The position numbers and the translations under genes are program-made. From positions 7,812,001 through 7,876,000 of the forward strand of contig NZ_JADOUF010000001.1 of the NCBI RefSeq assembly GCF_015751905.1: a stretch of 64,000 nucleotides of DNA. The letters run 5' to 3'. Shown here in pieces: positions 60,057 to 64,000 of the stretch. The notes under the pieces were generated by a model that made no database searches, was not told the DNA's origin, and was given only the letters and a program-made list of their open reading frames with translations. Position 1 is the stretch's first letter. Each line of letters opens with the position of its first letter. The stretch is from Longispora fulva (GTDB taxonomy: Bacteria > Actinomycetota > Actinomycetes > Mycobacteriales > Micromonosporaceae).

Positions 60057-62342
60057 GTGGCAACGGATCGTGGCCGGCCCAGAGAGCAGCCGCGGGACGA
60101 CAACGTGGTGCCGCTCCGCCGGGACCGGAGTTCGATCTCCGATGCCCGGCGGTACACCCCTCGGGGGCGGACGCTGAAGGAGACCGGGGACGCGGAGAAC
60201 GCCGAGCGTCCCCGGCTCCGCGTCGTGGCCGACGGGGACACCGACGCGTCGGCCGCGCCCCGGCCGCGCCGCAGGGCGGAAGCGGGACGGGAGGCCGACG
60301 AGGCCACGGACGCGCGCCGGAACTCCGGCGCGCGTCGTCGTGCCGAGGATGAGAACCGGTCCGCTGAGCCGGTGGCCCACACCCGCGACCGCGCGGCCGG
60401 ACCCCGCCGGGCGGCCGACAGGGCCGCCGACCGGGCAGCCAGGCCGGGCACGCCCGCTGACCGGGGGACCGGGGCGGACCGCTCCGGGACCGGTGACGCC
60501 CTGAGGGCCCGGGGGACCCGCAAGGCCGTCGAGCCCCGCCGGGACCCCAGACCGCGCACCCCGGCCCCGCCGCGCCGGCTCGGCAAGCTGGTCGCGTTCT
60601 TCACCACGGACTCCACCCGCCCTTCCCGGCGCAAGCGGACGGCCGACCCGCGCCGCCGGCTGCGGTTCAGCGTCGCGTTCCTGCTGCTGTTGTTCACCGT
60701 GCTGGGGGGCCGGCTGATCCAGCTCCAGATCACCGAGGCCGCGGCGTTCGCCGCCCAGGGGCTCAGCGACCGGCTGACCCAGTTGCCGATCCCGGCCCCG
60801 CGCGGGGCCATCCTCGACCGCGACGGCAACGTGCTCGCGCACAGCGTCGAGGCCCGCTTCGTGTACGCGGACCCGACGCTGATCACCGACCCCAGCGCGG
60901 TGGCCGACAAGCTGTACCCGCTGCTCGGGGTGTCGCGGAAGGACCTGTGGACGAAGCTGCAGCCCACGAAGCACGAGGACGGTACGACGAACCAGTACGT
61001 GATCCTCCAGCGGGGCATCGACGTGCCCACCGCCGAGCGGATCATGGGCCTGAACCTCAAGGGCATCGTCGTCCCGCGTGACACCCGCCGCGAGCTGCCG
61101 GGCAGCGACCTGGCCGCGAACATGGTGGGCTTCACCGGGCAGGACGGCCGGGGCCAGTTCGGCCTGGAGCTCGCCTACGACAAGGTGCTCTACGGCCAGG
61201 ACGGTCGGCGGGAGTTCGAGACGAGCCGGTCGGGACAGGTGATCCCTAGCGGGTTCAGCCGGACCACCCCGGCCCGGCCCGGCGCGGACGTGCGGTTGAC
61301 CCTCGACCAGGACCTGCAGTTCCAGGCCCAGCACCTGCTGACGCAGGGCGCGGCGAAGGTCGGGGCGGCGTTCGCGTGCGCGGTGGTGATCGACGTGAAG
61401 ACGGGGGAGGTGCTGGCGATGGCGAGCACCCCGACGTACAACGCGGCGAACCCGCAGGGCGTGCCGCCGCCGGACTCGTGCACCCAGCAGGTCGTGGACC
61501 CGGGCTCGGTGCACAAGGCGATCACGATCGGCGCTGCGCTGCAGGAGGGCGTCGTGAAGCCCACCGACACGATCGGGGTCACGCCGTCGATTCACAAGGG
61601 CACGCTCGAGGTCAAGGACACGCACACCTACACCGGGCAGCTCACGATTCCGGGGATCCTGGCGTGGTCGAGCAATGTGGGGTCCATCCACATCGCCGAG
61701 AAGCTGGGACCGCAGAAGTTGTACGAGTACCAGAAGAAGTTCGGCCTGGGCGCGCCCACCGGCGTGGGCCTGCCGAACGAGGCCCCCGGCATCGTGGCGG
61801 ACCCGGCCGACTGGACCTCGGAGAGCGAGGGCTCGATCCCGATCGGCATGGGGGTGTCGACGACGCCGCTGCAGATGGCCGGGGCGTACGCGACGATCGC
61901 CAACGACGGGCTGTACGTGCAGCCGCACCTGCTCAAGGCCACGGTCGGCCCGGACGGCAAGGTGAAGCAGGCCCCGAAGCCCGCCCAGCACCGGGTGATG
62001 GACGCGAACCACGCGCAGGAGCTGCGGACGGCGTTGGAGGCCGTGACCACGGTGGACAGCGGCACCGGGCGCTCGGCGGCGATCTCCGGCTTCCGGGTCG
62101 CAGGCAAGACGGGCACCGGCGCGTTCAACGGCAACTACCGGCAGTACGAGGTGCAGTCGTTCATCGGCATGGCCCCGGCGGAGAACCCGCGGTTCGTCGC
62201 GGCGGTGTTCACCTACACGCCCGGCAAGGAGGGCAGTTCGATCTGCGGGTCGGTGTTCAAGGATGTGATGAGCTTTACGCTCCGTAAGTACGGAGTGCCC
62301 CCGAGTGGAGTAAATCCACCAGAGTTCGTGTTACACGGATAA
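60057..62342 (+). CDS. ftsI: Division-specific penicillin-binding protein 3 (FtsI)
   Basis: A 761-residue class B PBP from GTG 60057. Residues 1-200 are an unusually long, Arg/Asp/Ala-rich cytoplasmic tail; a membrane helix follows at about 203-222. The dimer domain has APRGAILDRDGNVLA. Transpeptidase motifs: SVHK (SxxK, in DPGSVHKAITIG), SSN (in AWSSNVGSIH) and KTG (in VAGKTGTG). It cross-links septal peptidoglycan and is the target of beta-lactams. Four bases separate it from the FtsL-like gene. A Cys pair in the catalytic domain (DSCTQ, SSICGS) may form a disulfide. Confidence 0.94.
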   Translation: MATDRGRPREQPRDDNVVPLRRDRSSISDARRYTPRGRTLKETGDAENAERPRLRVVADGDTDASAAPRPRRRAEAGREADEATDARRNSGARRRAEDENRSAEPVAHTRDRAAGPRRAADRAADRAARPGTPADRGTGADRSGTGDALRARGTRKAVEPRRDPRPRTPAPPRRLGKLVAFFTTDSTRPSRRKRTADPRRRLRFSVAFLLLLFTVLGGRLIQLQITEAAAFAAQGLSDRLTQLPIPAPRGAILDRDGNVLAHSVEARFVYADPTLITDPSAVADKLYPLLGVSRKDLWTKLQPTKHEDGTTNQYVILQRGIDVPTAERIMGLNLKGIVVPRDTRRELPGSDLAANMVGFTGQDGRGQFGLELAYDKVLYGQDGRREFETSRSGQVIPSGFSRTTPARPGADVRLTLDQDLQFQAQHLLTQGAAKVGAAFACAVVIDVKTGEVLAMASTPTYNAANPQGVPPPDSCTQQVVDPGSVHKAITIGAALQEGVVKPTDTIGVTPSIHKGTLEVKDTHTYTGQLTIPGILAWSSNVGSIHIAEKLGPQKLYEYQKKFGLGAPTGVGLPNEAPGIVADPADWTSESEGSIPIGMGVSTTPLQMAGAYATIANDGLYVQPHLLKATVGPDGKVKQAPKPAQHRVMDANHAQELRTALEAVTTVDSGTGRSAAISGFRVAGKTGTGAFNGNYRQYEVQSFIGMAPAENPRFVAAVFTYTPGKEGSSICGSVFKDVMSFTLRKYGVPPSGVNPPEFVLHG

Positions 62343-62418
62343 AACGCCGTGCGGAGGAGATCACGCCGGGCGTGGTGGTGCGTCGGGCCACGGACCGGTG
62401 CGGGTAGGGTACGGGGCC

Positions 62419-63912
62419 GTGCCAGGCTACCCACGACCTGAGAACGTCCGACCTCTTCCGCTGGCGGATCTCGCCGCGCTGGTCGGCGCGAAGGTCCCCG
62501 AAAACCCCCAGGTCACGGGCGTGACCCTCGCCAGCTCGGAGGTGCGCCCCGGTGATCTGTACGCGGCGCTGCCGGGTGCCAGACGCCACGGCGCGGAGTT
62601 CCTCGCCGAGGCGCGCGCTGCCGGTGCCGTGGCGGTGCTGACCGACGCCGCCGGCGCGGACCGGGCCGCCGAGCAGGGCCTGCCGGCCCTCGTGGTGCCC
62701 GACCCGCGCGCGGTGCTCGGCACGGTGTCGGCCCGGGTGTACGGCGACCCGAGCTCCCGGCTCCTGATGCTCGGCGTGACGGGTACGGCCGGCAAGACGT
62801 CGACCTCCTACCTCCTCGAGTCGGGCCTGCGCGCCGCCGGCCACGTGACCGGCATGATCGGCACCGTGGAGACCCGGCTCGGCGACGAGGTGATCGCCAG
62901 CGCCCGCACCACCCCGGAGGCCCCGGACCTCCAGGCCCTGCTGGCCCGCGCCGTGCAGCGCGGCGTGACGGCGGTGGCGATGGAGGTGTCCAGCCACGCG
63001 CTGAAGCTCGGCAGGGTCGAGGGCGTGCGGTACGCGGTCGGCGGCTACATCAACTTCGGCATGGACCACCTGGACCTGCACCTGACCGTCGAGGACTACT
63101 TCGCGTCGAAGGCGAAGCTGTTCGACGGCCGCTCGGCCCGCGCGGTGCTCAACCACGACGACCCGGCCCTGAAGTCGCTGGTCGACGAGGACACGGTCAC
63201 GTTCTCCGCGACCGGGAACACGGACGCGACGTGGTACGCCACCGACGTCGCCGGCGAGGGCTACGAGCAGACCTTCACGGCCGTGGGCCCGGCCGGACCG
63301 GTGCCGGCCGGGGTGCGCCTGCCGGGGCGTCACAACGTGGCCAACGCGCTGCTGGCGATCGCGATGCTGGTGGAGGCCGGGGTGGACCCCACGGTGGCCG
63401 CGGACGGCGTCGCCGCGTGTACCGGGGTGGCCGGCCGCCTGGAGCTGGTCGTGGCCGCGCCGGTCCTCGGCGTCGTGGACTACGCGCACAAGCCGGACGC
63501 GATCACCGCGGCCCTGGCGGCGCTGCGCGAGGTGACCGCCGGCCGGGTGATCTGCGTGATCGGGGCCGGCGGCGACCGGGACCGGGCCAAGCGGCCGGTG
63601 ATGGGCCACGCCGCAGCCGTCGGGGCCGACGTGGTGATCGTGACTGACGACAACCCGCGTACCGAGGACCCGGCGGTGATCCGGGCCGAGGTGATCGCCG
63701 GAATATCCGGTTCGTGCGTGGAGGTCGCCGGCCGGCGGGCCGCGATCGAGGAGGCGGTCCGGATCGCCGAGCCCGGCGACACGATCGCGCTGCTCGGCAA
63801 GGGACACGAGAAGGGCCAGGAGGTCGCTGGCGAGATCCTGCCGTTCGACGACCGGGTCGAGTTGGCGGCGGCGCTGGCCGAACGGTTCGGACACCCTGGG
63901 GGTACCCGATGA
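62419..63912 (+). CDS. murE: UDP-MurNAc-tripeptide synthetase MurE
   Basis: About 497 residues from GTG 62419; TAGGGT at 62405-62410, 8 bases before, suggests a leaderless message and thus a promoter inside the cluster. An in-frame GTG at 62398 is the alternative. Motifs: GVTGTAGKTSTSYLLE (ATP loop), TTPEAPDLQ, EVSSHALKLGRVEG, and TDDNPRTEDP, where DNPR is the meso-diaminopimelate-specific form. It adds meso-DAP to UDP-MurNAc-L-Ala-D-Glu. The stop overlaps murF by 4 bases. Confidence 0.95.
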   Translation: MPGYPRPENVRPLPLADLAALVGAKVPENPQVTGVTLASSEVRPGDLYAALPGARRHGAEFLAEARAAGAVAVLTDAAGADRAAEQGLPALVVPDPRAVLGTVSARVYGDPSSRLLMLGVTGTAGKTSTSYLLESGLRAAGHVTGMIGTVETRLGDEVIASARTTPEAPDLQALLARAVQRGVTAVAMEVSSHALKLGRVEGVRYAVGGYINFGMDHLDLHLTVEDYFASKAKLFDGRSARAVLNHDDPALKSLVDEDTVTFSATGNTDATWYATDVAGEGYEQTFTAVGPAGPVPAGVRLPGRHNVANALLAIAMLVEAGVDPTVAADGVAACTGVAGRLELVVAAPVLGVVDYAHKPDAITAALAALREVTAGRVICVIGAGGDRDRAKRPVMGHAAAVGADVVIVTDDNPRTEDPAVIRAEVIAGISGSCVEVAGRRAAIEEAVRIAEPGDTIALLGKGHEKGQEVAGEILPFDDRVELAAALAERFGHPGGTR

Positions 63913-64000
63913 TCGCACTGACCCTGGCCGAGATCGCCCGGGCGGTGGAGGGCACGCTCGTCGGCGGCGACCCTGACGCCCTGGTCACCGGCCCGGTGGA
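63909..64000 (+). CDS. murF: MurF, N-terminal fragment
   Basis: The ATG at 63909 overlaps the murE stop. The 30 codons in the window read IALTLAEIARAVEGTL and continue GGDPDALVTGPV, the start of UDP-MurNAc-tripeptide:D-Ala-D-Ala ligase. The gene is cut by the window end. Order murE-murF is that of the conserved cluster. Confidence 0.88.
   Translation, partial: MIALTLAEIARAVEGTLVGGDPDALVTGPV

Overview
The window is high-GC actinobacterial chromosome. Gene content (Scr1-type regulator with a DUF397 partner, MurT/GatD, DUF3040, mraZ-rsmH-ftsL-ftsI-murE-murF, many GTG starts, TAnnnT boxes 7-8 bases before start codons) fits Micromonosporaceae best. That family assignment is an inference from gene types; no rRNA is present.

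1-24.5 kb is a siphovirus-type prophage entered at its terminase. Order: small and large terminase, portal, MuF-like protein, scaffold, a small Prp-like cysteine protease, major capsid, connectors, tail tube, tail chaperones G and GT (joined by a -1 frameshift at a CCCTTTC heptamer), tape measure, minor tail proteins, then a lysis block (M15-like endolysin, beta-lactamase-fold hydrolase, two small membrane proteins). After a strong terminator comes an accessory part: a small HTH gene facing three identical-architecture operators, a DUF2637-like membrane protein, a DUF397/Scr1-type regulator pair and three Cys-bearing or unknown genes. No integrase or att site is visible, so the left end lies outside the window.

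24.9-27.2 kb is a compact three-gene RiPP cluster: precursor peptide, ATP-grasp ligase, and a protein-isoaspartate-type methyltransferase. This is the architecture of aspartimide-bearing graspetides. It sits between the prophage and the conserved yraN-comM-dprA block.

27.3-37.5 kb is host core: yraN, comM (YifB), dprA, xerC, a class V aminotransferase, an M23 peptidase, a methyltransferase, an alkaline-phosphatase-fold hydrolase, dinB and a DUF3040 protein. Perfect or near-perfect DnaA boxes lie upstream of yraN and upstream of the M23 gene.

37.6-48.3 kb holds a minus-strand MoxR-DUF58-transglutaminase operon, a MarR regulator divergent from an amide-type unit (cytosolic AmiC-like binding protein, APC permease, formamidase/acetamidase), then GPP34, GNAT and Uma2 genes.

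48.3-56.2 kb holds leuS, preceded by a short Leu-rich leader peptide and an intrinsic terminator (attenuator-like), a small secreted protein, an XRE regulator divergent from a drug-efflux MFS gene, and the gatD/murT pair on the minus strand. 56.2-64 kb holds a second MFS gene and the start of the division/cell-wall cluster: mraZ with an array of GTGGAG boxes, rsmH, a 10-codon coupling ORF, ftsL-like, ftsI, murE (meso-DAP type motif) and the 5' end of murF. Many convergent or terminal gene ends carry long, nearly perfect GC-rich hairpins, often without a U-tract.

Stretches above 300 bases without a recognised gene: 22819-23186 (several palindromes and repeats, described below) and 24550-24878 (one terminator, one doubtful 29-codon ORF and the precursor gene's leader).
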